Shown: positions 37,140-45,570 of the stretch, in pieces
Layout of the letters: each line of letters opens with the position of its first letter
Numbering within the stretch: the stretch's first letter is position 1
DNA from: Brevibacterium limosum
Lineage (GTDB): Bacteria; Actinomycetota; Actinomycetes; Actinomycetales; Brevibacteriaceae
DNA: 64,000 nt
Direction: 5' to 3'
Assembly (NCBI RefSeq): GCF_011617705.1
Contig: NZ_CP050154.1
Span: forward strand, 4,092,001-4,156,000
The notes under the pieces: model-generated
Told to the model about the DNA's origin: nothing
What the model saw: the letters and a program-made list of their open reading frames with translations, nothing else
The model's database searches: none
Made by a program: the position numbers and the translations under genes

Positions 37140-37916
37140 TTAGGCCAGACGGTTCTTGGTGAGGTATTCGGCGAGTTCGACTCCGCCATTGCCTTCGTCG
37201 ACGACCTTCTCACCGGCTTCGCGCGGCGGCTTCTCGGCGACGGTGACCATGATGGAACGGGCCACGGACTGGTCCTCGGCGTCGATGCCGAGATCGGACA
37301 GGCTGATGACTTCGAAGGGCTTCTTCTTCGCGGCCATGATGCCCTTGAAGTTCGGGAAGCGGGCCTCGGGAAGCGCCTCGGTGATGGAGATGACGGCGGG
37401 CAGTTCGGCCGAGACCTGCTGCTGGCCGCCCTCGACGCCGCGGGTGCCCGAGACCTTGCCATCGGTCAGCTCCACGGTCGACAGGCCGGTCACGTGCGGA
37501 TAGTCGAGGTGCTCGGCGAGCATCGCCGGCATCATGCCGCCGTTGCCGTCGGTGGAGACGTTTCCGGTGACGACGAGGTCGAATTCACCGCGGCGCAGAG
37601 CGGCGGCGAGCACCTCGGCGGTCAGTCCCAGATCGGCCCCGGTCAGCGACTCATCGGCCACGTGCACAGCGTCGTCGGCGCCCATCGCCAGACCCTTGCG
37701 GATCGTGGCGGTCGCGGTATCCGGTGCCATCGAGATGACGGTCACCTCGGTGTCGCCGTCACTGTCTTTCTGGGTCAGCGCAACCTCGAGGGCACGCTCA
37801 CCGATCTCATCGAGGACGGCTTCCGAGGCGCCGCGATCGGCGAGCCCGGTTTCCAAGTTCAGTTTGCGGTCGCCGTAGGTATCCGGCACCTCTTTGACCA
37901 ACACCGCGATCTTCAA
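37140..37916 (-). CDS. etfB: Electron transfer flavoprotein beta subunit
   Basis: 258 residues beginning [19 protein letters not shown]. The AMP-binding and recognition-loop region reads [29 protein letters not shown], then [33 protein letters not shown] start at 37916 with AAGGAG six bases upstream fits both the ribosome binding site and the family N-terminus; any ATG would add about 40 unrelated residues. Forms the FAD/AMP heterodimer with EtfA. Confidence 0.93.
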   Translation of the reverse strand: MKIAVLVKEVPDTYGDRKLNLETGLADRGASEAVLDEIGERALEVALTQKDSDGDTEVTVISMAPDTATATIRKGLAMGADDAVHVADESLTGADLGLTAEVLAAALRRGEFDLVVTGNVSTDGNGGMMPAMLAEHLDYPHVTGLSTVELTDGKVSGTRGVEGGQQQVSAELPAVISITEALPEARFPNFKGIMAAKKKPFEVISLSDLGIDAEDQSVARSIMVTVAEKPPREAGEKVVDEGNGGVELAEYLTKNRLA

Positions 37917-38269
37917 GGATGACTCCTTAGGTTCGTGAAGCAGTTCCAGCTGCAATGAGACTTTCATCTCATAATCTACAGGTGGCTGATTTCCGTCCGT
38001 TGACCGGGTCCAGTCGGAACCGATCCTATATCCATGATCCATGGTACGTGGCGGGAACCACAGACGTGCTCGTTACTGTACGAACGATCGACAGAATTTG
38101 TCCAATGCCGGAAGCGGGTTCCGCGCAGCGGCTGCGACGAGTCCTGCGCCGAGGCGGGGCCCTAGAATGGGGTCAGACCGTGAGCATGCGGTCAGACCGA
38201 CCTTTCCCGACCGGTGCCGCTTCGGTTCGGGCGGGCAGGACGCGAACATCAACGGTGAAGGAGCGCCCC
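37917..38269. other. 353-base divergent gap between etfB and the AsnC regulator
   Basis: ATGAGA-CTTTCA-TCTCAT at 37955-37972 is an inverted repeat about 40 bases upstream of etfB and may be an operator. GAAGGAG at 38257-38263 is the ribosome binding site of the regulator. Nothing else recognisable. Confidence 0.4.
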
Positions 38270-38725
38270 GTGGCTTTCGACCTCGACGACATCGACCGCA
38301 GCATCATCGCCGCCCTCGTCGAGGATTCGCGCCTGAGCGTGCGCCAGCTGGCCGAACGCGTCCACATCTCCCGCTCCGCCGCGCATAAGCGCTTCACCAC
38401 CCTGATCGAGTCGGGTGCGATCAGGAAATTCACCGCCGAGGTGGACCGCGAAGCCCTCGGCATGACCGTGACCGCGGTCGTCGTCGTCAAGATCGGCGAG
38501 CGCCCGTGGCCGCAGGTCCGCGATGACCTGGCCGCTCTGCCCTTCGTCGAGAAGGTGCAGGCCGTCAGCGGGGACATCGACGCCCTGGTCACTGTCAACG
38601 CTCCGGACAACACTGCACTTTCGCAGGTCATCCTGCGCAGAATCCACGAAGTCCCCGGCGTCGTGTCCTCCCGATCGCTGCTCATCCTCGATGAAGCCGA
38701 GGGGCACAGGCCGGGCGCCGGCTGA
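38270..38725 (+). CDS. Lrp/AsnC-family transcriptional regulator
   Basis: 151 residues. N-terminal AsnC helix-turn-helix: LDDIDRSIIAALVEDSRLSVRQL, AERVHISRSAAHKRFTTLIESG. The RAM domain follows with VVVKIGERPWPQVRDDLAALPFVEKVQAVSGDIDALVTV. GTG 38270 is chosen because GAAGGAG lies six bases upstream and MAFDLDDID is the family N-terminus. Divergent from etfB, so it may control the ETF operon in response to an amino acid; this is inference. Confidence 0.88.
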   Translation: MAFDLDDIDRSIIAALVEDSRLSVRQLAERVHISRSAAHKRFTTLIESGAIRKFTAEVDREALGMTVTAVVVVKIGERPWPQVRDDLAALPFVEKVQAVSGDIDALVTVNAPDNTALSQVILRRIHEVPGVVSSRSLLILDEAEGHRPGAG

Positions 38726-38735
38726 CTCCCGTGAC

Positions 38736-39749
38736 TCAGTCCTTCTGGTATTCGGTGATGGCCTTCTCGGCCAGGTCGAGACCGTAATCCGCGTCGGCAT
38801 AGCCGGCGATCGTGGCCTTGCCGATCGGATAGACATGTCCGGCCTTGACGGCTGGGAGGTCTTTGAACACGGCGGAGTCCATGAGCGCCTTCGTCAGTGA
38901 ATCGTAGTCGCCGCGCAAATCCGAGTTGACGAAGATGACGTCGGCGTCGGACAGGCTCCGGTCGAGGACCTCAAGCGAGATCTGAGCCTCGGACTCGACG
39001 GTCCCGGACTTATTGCCTCCCTGTTCGGCTTTGCCGTACTTCTTCACCATGGCGTCCTCGTCGGCCGACCAGTCGAAGCCGAGCGGGGACAGTATCGTGC
39101 CGAGCATGTTCTCGCTGCCCCACAGGTAGGCCGAGTTCTCCTCGAAGGAGGACACGACTCCGATCGTCGTACCCTCGGTGACCTCGGAGTACTTCTCGCC
39201 GAGCTTCTTCTGCCGAGCCTGGAACTCGCTGTCGAGCTCGTCGAGCTCATCGGTCCTGTTCACGGCGTCAGCGACCTCTTCGACCCGCTGCTGCCAATTC
39301 GCGCGGTCGCCTCCGCGCAGGGTGAACTGGTAGACCGGTGCAATCTCCTCGAGCTGCTCGATCATGTCCGGTTCGAAGATGTTCGGGGACAGGATGAGGT
39401 CGGGTTCGGTCTCGGCGAGCTTCTCGAGGTCCGGCTCCTGCTGACTGACCGCAGGGATCTTATCGAGCTCGTCGATCCACTCCTCGGGCACGGCCGGATC
39501 CTGGTACTCGCCTTGGGCGACGGGAGGCGCGTCAAGGTCCATGAGGGTTTCGGTGGCGGCATAGTGCAGCGTTGCGACGGCCTTCGGGTCGGCGGGCACC
39601 TCGACCTTCGCGCCGGTCGCGTCGGTGACGGTGCGCGTCTCGGAAGCATTGCCCGGGCTCGCTTCCTCACCGCCGCCTGCGCATCCGGCGAGGAGCGCGA
39701 GGCCGGCGGTTCCGGCGATGAGAGCAGAGGTCAGGCGTGTCAATGACAT
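38736..39749 (-). CDS. Iron-siderophore ABC transporter substrate-binding lipoprotein
   Basis: 337 residues. Signal peptide with lipobox LALLAGC at residues 17-23, so a membrane-tethered lipoprotein. The periplasmic-binding-protein type III (FecB/FhuD) fold is shown by KVEVPADPKAVATLHYAATETLMDL, EPDLEKLAETEPDLILSPN and PAVKAGHVYPIGKATIAGYADADYGL. No permease or ATPase is adjacent. It is followed by the siderophore-interacting protein on the same strand side, so both serve iron uptake. Confidence 0.87.
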   Translation of the reverse strand: MSLTRLTSALIAGTAGLALLAGCAGGGEEASPGNASETRTVTDATGAKVEVPADPKAVATLHYAATETLMDLDAPPVAQGEYQDPAVPEEWIDELDKIPAVSQQEPDLEKLAETEPDLILSPNIFEPDMIEQLEEIAPVYQFTLRGGDRANWQQRVEEVADAVNRTDELDELDSEFQARQKKLGEKYSEVTEGTTIGVVSSFEENSAYLWGSENMLGTILSPLGFDWSADEDAMVKKYGKAEQGGNKSGTVESEAQISLEVLDRSLSDADVIFVNSDLRGDYDSLTKALMDSAVFKDLPAVKAGHVYPIGKATIAGYADADYGLDLAEKAITEYQKD

Positions 39750-39842
39750 AGGTTGTCCTTATTCTTATCTGGTCTATTCAGTTCTGGATGGGTGTCCGGA
39801 TGGGGTGCCCGGGTGAGGCGGCCGGGCGGTGGCGGGGCCGGT

Positions 39843-41757
39843 TCAGGAGCGTGTGGCGATCACGGCCGATCGGAAGCGGCCGAATCCCCATCCGATGTCT
39901 TTCACCTCGACGTGTGCGGCACCGAGCGCGTGCATGTCCGTGACGATCCCGTCGCTGGTCAGCGACGGGCTCCCGGTGGTGGCCAGGGTCGTGATGAGCT
40001 CCTCGGCCTGATGGTCATCGGCCTCGGCCTCGTCGGTGAAGGGTTCGACGATGATCAGGGTCCTGCTCGCTGCGAGCATCCGGTCCAGCAGCGCTGTCAC
40101 CTCTGCTCGGAAACGCCCTGTCAGTCCGGCGATCACGAGGGTGCAGTCGACGTCCGGCCAGGATCGTCGGCCGGACAGGCTCTCTGCGCCAGGGGTGTGG
40201 ATCGTCCGCCCGGAGTGCGGGGCCTTCCGCGTCAGGGCGGCGGCCGCCTCGGCGTCGACATCACCGACGACGGCGAGGCTCCCGGCTGTGGCCACGGGCT
40301 CGAGATCGAGGATGAGATCGAGGACGTATTGAAGGTGGTCGAGGCTGCGGCGCCGATGGGCGGCGTCGAGCCCGGGATCGGCGGCACGCTGGTCATGCCA
40401 GGTGGGAGCCTCGATCGCCGAGGCACGGGAAGTGCGGGAGGCGAATCCGCCTCTGAGCACGTCGACGAGATCGACGAGGGAGAACAGGTCGAGCAGCGCC
40501 GGATCGCTCAGGTCGAGTCCGTCGGAGGCGCCTTCGCCGGTGAGGACCGCTCCGGTCGGGGTGTTGCGGTAGGCCTCGCCCTCTCGCGCGAGGAGTCCGA
40601 GGGAGCACATGGCCGTCAGCACCGGCCGCACGCGGTCGGCGTCGATGCCGAGTTCGGCGGCGATCGCCTCGGCGGTGGCGACTCCACCGGCTATGAGGTC
40701 GTTGATGCCAAGGGTGACGGCTGTCCGGGTGATGATCGCGGGGAGCAGTTCGGTCATTTCGTGGACCTGGTGGAGGACCTCGAGAGTGCTGTCCGGTTCG
40801 GCGCGGCCCTCACTCCCGGTCGCGGCGGACCCGGCCGAATCCGGGGACCCCGCTGCGCCGGAGCCGGCCGACGTGGACACGGCGGCTGATCCCTCGAGCG
40901 TGGACCCGGCCTCCGAATCGACTGCCGCCCCGGCCTCGGCGGGGCGAGTCGGCATCTTCCGCCAGTAGCCGACGACCTCGACGTCCTCTTTGGGAAGGCC
41001 GATCTCCCGGCGCAGGTAGCGGCGGATGGGCGCGATGGTCAGCGTCTCACCCGCCCACCAGGCGAAAGTGCGACCTTCGGGCAGGCCGAGGTTCTTCACG
41101 GCGTCGAACATCAGAGTCGACTCGCCCGGCACTGCGGATTCGCGGACGAGCCAGTCGATCTCGACGTTCGCCTCCGTGGGGATGTATTGGATGTCGTCGG
41201 AGGTGGGGACTTCGACGATGATGTGCCCGCGCGTGCCCGCAGGTGCCTCTTCGAGCCAGCGTCCGACGGCGGGCAGCGCCGTCTCGTCGGCGACGAGGAG
41301 GTGGAAGTCGATGTCCTCGGCCAGACCGGCGCAGGTCTTCGGCCCGGCGAAGCTGATGCGATCACCGACCGTGACGCCGAAGGCCCAGTCCGAGGCGAGC
41401 CCGGAATCGTGTCGGACGACATCGAAGGTGAAGGAATTGCTGTCAGGGTCGACGCTGCGGACGGTGTAGTCACGGGCGCGATTGAGCGCTTCGCGGTTCC
41501 ACTTGAAGCGGAACTCCTCCTGCTCGCCGATGTCGAGGGATGAGCCGTCGGACGGGGGAATGACGAGTTTCACGTGATCGTCGAAACCCTCGGAGCGGAA
41601 TGCAGGCCGCGCCATCCCGTCGACCTCACCCTCCGCCAATTGATCGCCCGCCACTGTCAGGCGTCGCATATTGGGGGGTGATGTCGACGATGCCGGTGAC
41701 TTCCACCTCACGCAGGATGATCGGCAGCACCTGCAGAGGCCTGGAAGTACGCGGCAT
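39843..41757 (-). pseudogene. Siderophore-interacting protein fused to a methyltransferase-like domain, frameshifted
   Basis: The N-terminus reads MPRTSRPLQVLPIILREVEV then TGIVDITP from ATG 41757 (GGAG eight bases upstream), and continues in another frame as NMRRLTVAGDQLAEG; removing one base from the G6 run at 41673-41678 joins them perfectly and gives 637 residues. The first 260 residues are a SIP FAD/NADPH ferric-siderophore reductase (HVKLVIPP; WWAGETLTIAPIRRYLRRE; VVGYWRKMP). After an Ala/Ser linker comes a domain like O-methyltransferases with a dimerisation winged helix (ITRTAVTLGINDLIAGGVATAE) but a degenerate SAM loop (AVVGDVDAE). An iron box is upstream. Whether the shift is real, phase-variable or a sequencing error is open. 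Confidence 0.82.
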
Positions 41758-41873
41758 GTATTCAGCTCCGAGGGTTCTTGACGTATGAAACAGCGAGAAA
41801 CGGAGAAGCCGGACCCACAACTTCAAGCAGGTGTGTCAACTGCCTTAGGCAAGACCGATGTTCCCTATATCTC

Positions 41874-41892
41874 ATAGGTGAGCCTAACCTGG
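41874..41892 (-). promoter_or_regulatory. DtxR/IdeR-type iron box upstream of the SIP gene
   Basis: ATAGGTGAGCCTAACCTGG matches 15 of 19 positions of the classical box TTAGGTTAGCCTAACCTAA. It lies 117 bases upstream of the SIP start. A second half-like palindrome, TGCCTTAGGCA, is at 41841-41851. Indicates repression by iron. Confidence 0.75.
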
Positions 41893-41976
41893 GATCGCGA
41901 GAGGTGCAACCACTGATTTTCAGCACCCTCGCATCGCCGTCTCAGTTCGATCCGACGCCTCTGCTCCGGCCTCGTT

Positions 41977-43923
41977 CTATTCCCTCGGTCCGGAGAGCAG
42001 CATGAGGGCGGCACCGGCGACGATGCGCCGGTACACCGGCTCGACGGACAGCGTGGCTCCGTCTGCTGTGAGGAGCCCGAGCTCGGTGAGCTCCTGCAGC
42101 TCGTCTGCCAGCAGCTTCGAGAGTCGCTCGCTGCGCACCTCGCCGAGGTCGAGTTCGGGGCGTTCGGGTGCCGAGTCTGGAGTGAGGATCTCGATGAGGC
42201 GCTGGGCGATCATGATTGCCGGGGCAGCGTAGTCGTCGCCGGGGACGAGGTTGACCACGTCGAGGAGCCGTTCGTGAATGAACGCGCCGATGACCGGCAG
42301 TGCGGTATCCGCGCTCACCTCGCCCTTCTTCCACTCGTCGGCGGCGCTTCCCGGGCGGATCTTGGTGCCGGTGATCTCGGTGATCTCAGCACTCTGCATC
42401 ACGGCCCACATCGCTTCGAGGACGGGCACCTCATCGGCGCTGCGCGCATAGTTCACACCGTCTTCGTACCGGGCGTTCGAAGCTACCCCGACGGCGTCGA
42501 TGCCGAACTTGCCGGCCGCCTCGGCGATATCGGCTCGCTTCACGCGTCCCGTTCCGGTCAGCGGTCGGGAGTCGCCGATCCAAGCGAGGATTCCGGTGAT
42601 GCCGGCGACGAGGCGGTTCTGCGGCATGGGCTGCGCGAGCTGCTCCTCGCTCAGTGCATTGGCCTCGATGGCGGCCATCAGGGCCGAGGGCAGCGGGTCG
42701 GTGCGCATGCTCGCAGCCTCGGCTCGGACGCGAGCGGCGTTCCAGCGTTCGGGGGTCTCGTCGGTGTCCGCGCGGAAGCGGAGATAGTTGTCGAGCGCCT
42801 CGAGGCTGTCGAGGAAGATCACCGTCGAAGGCGATTCGCCGTCGGCCTTCTCGGCGTCCTCCTGTCCGTCGACTGCGAAGCTCTCAAGGACGTCGAGGAG
42901 GTCGTCGATTCCCTCCGGTTCGTCGATATCTGCGCGGGAGGATACGGCGATGCAGAACAGGAGGTGGGCGATGTCGAAGACCTCTGAGTCTTCATCGACA
43001 TCGTCGTAGGTCTCGGCCAGCCAGTCGCGGAAGCGCTGGTAGAGCGGCATCTCGTAGACGGTCTTTTCGACCTCGTCCATTCGCTCATCGATGCCCTGCG
43101 GGTCAGCGCCAGCACCAGCTGCATTATCGGCAGCGTTCGATCCGCCGAGCCACTCCGGCAGTTCCTGTTCCGCAGCGGGGCCGTCCTGAACTTCCCGGTC
43201 GTCCTGGATCACTCGGTCGGTGGGGCTGTAGGTGCCGGCGACCGGTTCCGGATAGCCGTCGAGTGGCATGAGCTCATCGAAGACCTCCTCCGCTGAGACC
43301 TTGTCCCGCCTGGTCAGACGCACGACCGCAGCGGCCACGGCGAGCATGGAGCCCTCGAGGACGGGAAGTCCGCTGTTGCTGGTGATGAGGCGGTCGAGGC
43401 TGTCGACGACGCGCCCCTTATGCGCCAGGGCCAGGATGTCGCGGGCCACGGCACGGGACTTCTTCGCCGACCACTTCGGTGCCATCACACCGCCGAGCTT
43501 CGGTCCATACGTCTCGTCGGTGAACCATTCGTCGACCAGGCCCATCGCCGCCCCGGTCACCTGTGCGACGCTCGGATTGAAGTCCTCGGGATCCGAGGGC
43601 AGGGAAGCCACAACAGCCTCGGCGCGCTTGATATCGCCCTCGGCGAAGGCAAGGGCGAAGGACCGCAGCTTCCCCAGCGCCAGCCCGCGATGGGCACCGA
43701 CCGGAGTGAACAGGCGACGTTTGTACTCCCCCTGTGCCTTCTCCATGGCTACATGGAATTCGGCTTCGGTGAAGTCCGCATTCGGATCGTCGATGTCGAC
43801 GCCTTCGGCTTTGAGGTACGGTGCCAGCTCCCGCATCATCCGATCGCCCATACCGGGGTCGTGGCTGATACTGCCGTCCGCTGCCATACCGTGGAATTCG
43901 GGACTGTCGAAGAAAGAAGACAC
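41977..43923 (-). CDS. Hypothetical protein (648 aa), no recognised domain
   Basis: A large, soluble, strongly acidic protein beginning VSSFFDSPEFHGMAADGSIS. GTG 43923 is the start because AGGAG lies six bases upstream. It is alpha-helix-rich without signal or membrane segments. An acidic Pro/Gly-rich linker (QDGPAAEQELPEWLGGSNAA) separates two halves. The C-terminal half contains LTGTGRVKRADIAEAAGKFG and LTELGLLTADGATLSVEP, which look like winged-helix pieces, but I cannot assign a family. It is monocistronic between the iron genes and a TetR gene. Function unknown. Confidence 0.75.
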   Translation of the reverse strand: MSSFFDSPEFHGMAADGSISHDPGMGDRMMRELAPYLKAEGVDIDDPNADFTEAEFHVAMEKAQGEYKRRLFTPVGAHRGLALGKLRSFALAFAEGDIKRAEAVVASLPSDPEDFNPSVAQVTGAAMGLVDEWFTDETYGPKLGGVMAPKWSAKKSRAVARDILALAHKGRVVDSLDRLITSNSGLPVLEGSMLAVAAAVVRLTRRDKVSAEEVFDELMPLDGYPEPVAGTYSPTDRVIQDDREVQDGPAAEQELPEWLGGSNAADNAAGAGADPQGIDERMDEVEKTVYEMPLYQRFRDWLAETYDDVDEDSEVFDIAHLLFCIAVSSRADIDEPEGIDDLLDVLESFAVDGQEDAEKADGESPSTVIFLDSLEALDNYLRFRADTDETPERWNAARVRAEAASMRTDPLPSALMAAIEANALSEEQLAQPMPQNRLVAGITGILAWIGDSRPLTGTGRVKRADIAEAAGKFGIDAVGVASNARYEDGVNYARSADEVPVLEAMWAVMQSAEITEITGTKIRPGSAADEWKKGEVSADTALPVIGAFIHERLLDVVNLVPGDDYAAPAIMIAQRLIEILTPDSAPERPELDLGEVRSERLSKLLADELQELTELGLLTADGATLSVEPVYRRIVAGAALMLLSGPRE

Positions 43924-44018
43924 GCGTTGCTCCTGCCGAGGATGAACTGAAGCAATAACGGTAACAAGCCCGACCTCATCCGCCACACAACCGACCCGGC
44001 ATTGCCTCGCGGCTTTAC

Positions 44019-44051
44019 CGAGATCACACTCCGGGTGTCGCCCCGATCTCG
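44019..44051 (-). terminator. Candidate terminator after the TetR gene
   Basis: CGAGATC-ACAC...GTGT-CGCCCC-GATCTCG: seven outer and four inner pairs, 45-77 bases beyond the TetR stop. Confidence 0.5.
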
Positions 44052-44095
44052 CCCACCGCTTCGGCCTCGGTCAGTGCTCAAGCTCTGGTCAGCGC

Positions 44096-44734
44096 TCAGC
44101 CCTCTGACGAGGCGAGAGTCTTCCGCACCGCCCTGACGGTCAATTCGAGAGACTGAGCGCGCGCGGTCGGATCGTCGACGCCGACGCTCACGCTGTAGAG
44201 GTGTCCGGAGCCGATGGTGAGGTAGACGAACGCTGCCGCCCAGCCGATCGGCACTCCTTCATCGATGGACCCGTCCGCCTGTCCTCTCGCGATGACGGCT
44301 TCGAGCGGATCGTCCTCGTCAACAGCTGCACCCGCAAGGGACCCAGCGCCTGCCGGAGAGTCAGCATCCGTCCGGGACTCGGCGGCCGCCTCGGCGAAGG
44401 TTTCATCGGTGATGATCGGGCTGTCGGCGAAGAGCAGGGTAAGTACATCGGGCAGAGTGAACAGCTCCGCACAGATCCGCTCGAGCGCAGCCAATCCGGC
44501 CCCTTCGCCGGGACGGGCCTTCATGACCGCCTCGCCGAATCGCCGGGCACCGAGCCGGCCCGCCGCGGCGACGAGCGCCTCGCGATCACCGAAATGCCGA
44601 TAGAGGGTCGTACGGCCGACACCGATTGACTGCGAGAGCTCGATCATCGACGCCTGCGGGTTCGCGGCAAGGCAGGTCAGCGCCTCGCTGACCAGGGCCT
44701 CTCGGCCCAATCGACGCATGCCCTGCACCGGCAC
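44096..44734 (-). CDS. TetR-family transcriptional regulator
   Basis: 212 residues from GTG 44734, which has GGAG five bases upstream. Helix-turn-helix: LVSEALTCLAANPQASMIELSQSIGVGRTTLYRHFGDREALVAAA. The C-terminal domain has an inserted acidic/Ala-rich stretch (TDADSPAGAGSLAGAAVDED) in the middle, unusual for the family. It is divergent from a membrane protein with a perfect 18-bp inverted repeat between them, the likely operator for both. Confidence 0.85.
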   Translation of the reverse strand: MPVQGMRRLGREALVSEALTCLAANPQASMIELSQSIGVGRTTLYRHFGDREALVAAAGRLGARRFGEAVMKARPGEGAGLAALERICAELFTLPDVLTLLFADSPIITDETFAEAAAESRTDADSPAGAGSLAGAAVDEDDPLEAVIARGQADGSIDEGVPIGWAAAFVYLTIGSGHLYSVSVGVDDPTARAQSLELTVRAVRKTLASSEG

Positions 44735-44814
44735 AACCCCTCCCTGACTCGGTGAACGTGACTCTGCGAATGCTCCGGGAACAGTCGCGCAGTTGATACA
44801 GACCAGTCTACTTA

Positions 44815-44832
44815 TGGAACACTGTTGTTCCA
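44815..44832. promoter_or_regulatory. Perfect 18-bp TetR operator
   Basis: TGGAACA-CTGT-TGTTCCA, seven-base perfect arms. It overlaps the expected -35 region of a plus-strand promoter whose -10 (TATCAT) is at 44839-44844, upstream of the membrane-protein gene. Confidence 0.75.
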
Positions 44833-44880
44833 CTTTGGTATCATGGAGTACCGACAGCGCCTTCGAGGATCGAGCAAGTG

Positions 44881-45393
44881 ATGGATAAGCCCCAGCAGAA
44901 GAACGACTCCACCGCCCAGCAGCCCCAAGCCGCGACGTTCGCGCTCGGTCGCGCCGATGTCGTCGTCATCGGTCTCGCCTGCATCGGCATCGGCGTGGCG
45001 CTCGGATTCTTCCTGCCCGCACTCGGATCGATTGCCGCGACATTCCCCATCCCCTTCGGCGACGTCATCGAGAAGCTCAGCCGCTTCGACCAGGCGTGGG
45101 TCGTCATCGCCCGACCGATCATCGGCGGAGCACTCGGACTCATCGCCGCCTTCGTCATCTCCGCCTCGACCACTCCCCTGGTCATCGATGAGCACGGAAT
45201 CATCATCGGAAGAGACGACGACCACCCGCTGCGCATCTCCCGCGCCTCGTTCTCGACCGCATATTTCGCCGACGGCAAGCTCGTCGTCGTCACCGAAGGC
45301 GGGCATCAGGCCTTCAAGGGAGATATCGAGGGCAAGAAAGCCGCGATCGCCGAGGCCTTCACCTCCCGTGGATATCGCTGGGGCGAGATCTGA
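44881..45393 (+). CDS. Membrane protein YqeB-like (170 aa)
   Basis: Two membrane helices, ADVVVIGLACIGIGVALGFF and VVIARPIIGGALGLIAAFVI, are followed by a cytosolic domain with LVIDEHGIIIGRDDDHPLRISR and LVVVTEGGHQAFKGDIEGKK that resembles the PH-like YqeB group. The role is unknown. ATG 44881 is preceded directly by GTG 44878, either of which could start. It is controlled by the divergent TetR protein, judging from the operator. Confidence 0.65.
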   Translation: MDKPQQKNDSTAQQPQAATFALGRADVVVIGLACIGIGVALGFFLPALGSIAATFPIPFGDVIEKLSRFDQAWVVIARPIIGGALGLIAAFVISASTTPLVIDEHGIIIGRDDDHPLRISRASFSTAYFADGKLVVVTEGGHQAFKGDIEGKKAAIAEAFTSRGYRWGEI

Positions 45394-45409
45394 GGATCCC
45401 GACGGCGAA

Positions 45410-45522
45410 GGTGAGGACGACGCACATCGCCTCCCCGGCCCTCCAGCCAAACGTCCACTCGACCTGCCGGTACCGGCCCCTTCGTCCCGAGTTGACGCGA
45501 CGAATGGCCGCCCGTCCTCACC
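45410..45522. repeat. Nested inverted repeats in the gap before the E1alpha gene
   Basis: GGTGAGGACG (45410-45419) pairs perfectly with CGTCCTCACC (45513-45522). Inside, CGTCCACTCG faces CGAGTTGACG and the centre is the palindrome CCGGTACCGG. Together they could form one extended hairpin between the membrane protein and the dehydrogenase operon. Confidence 0.55.
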
Positions 45523-45570
45523 TGCCGCGACACCGTGGAATCGTGACTCGCCTCACGCCACCATGGGGCC

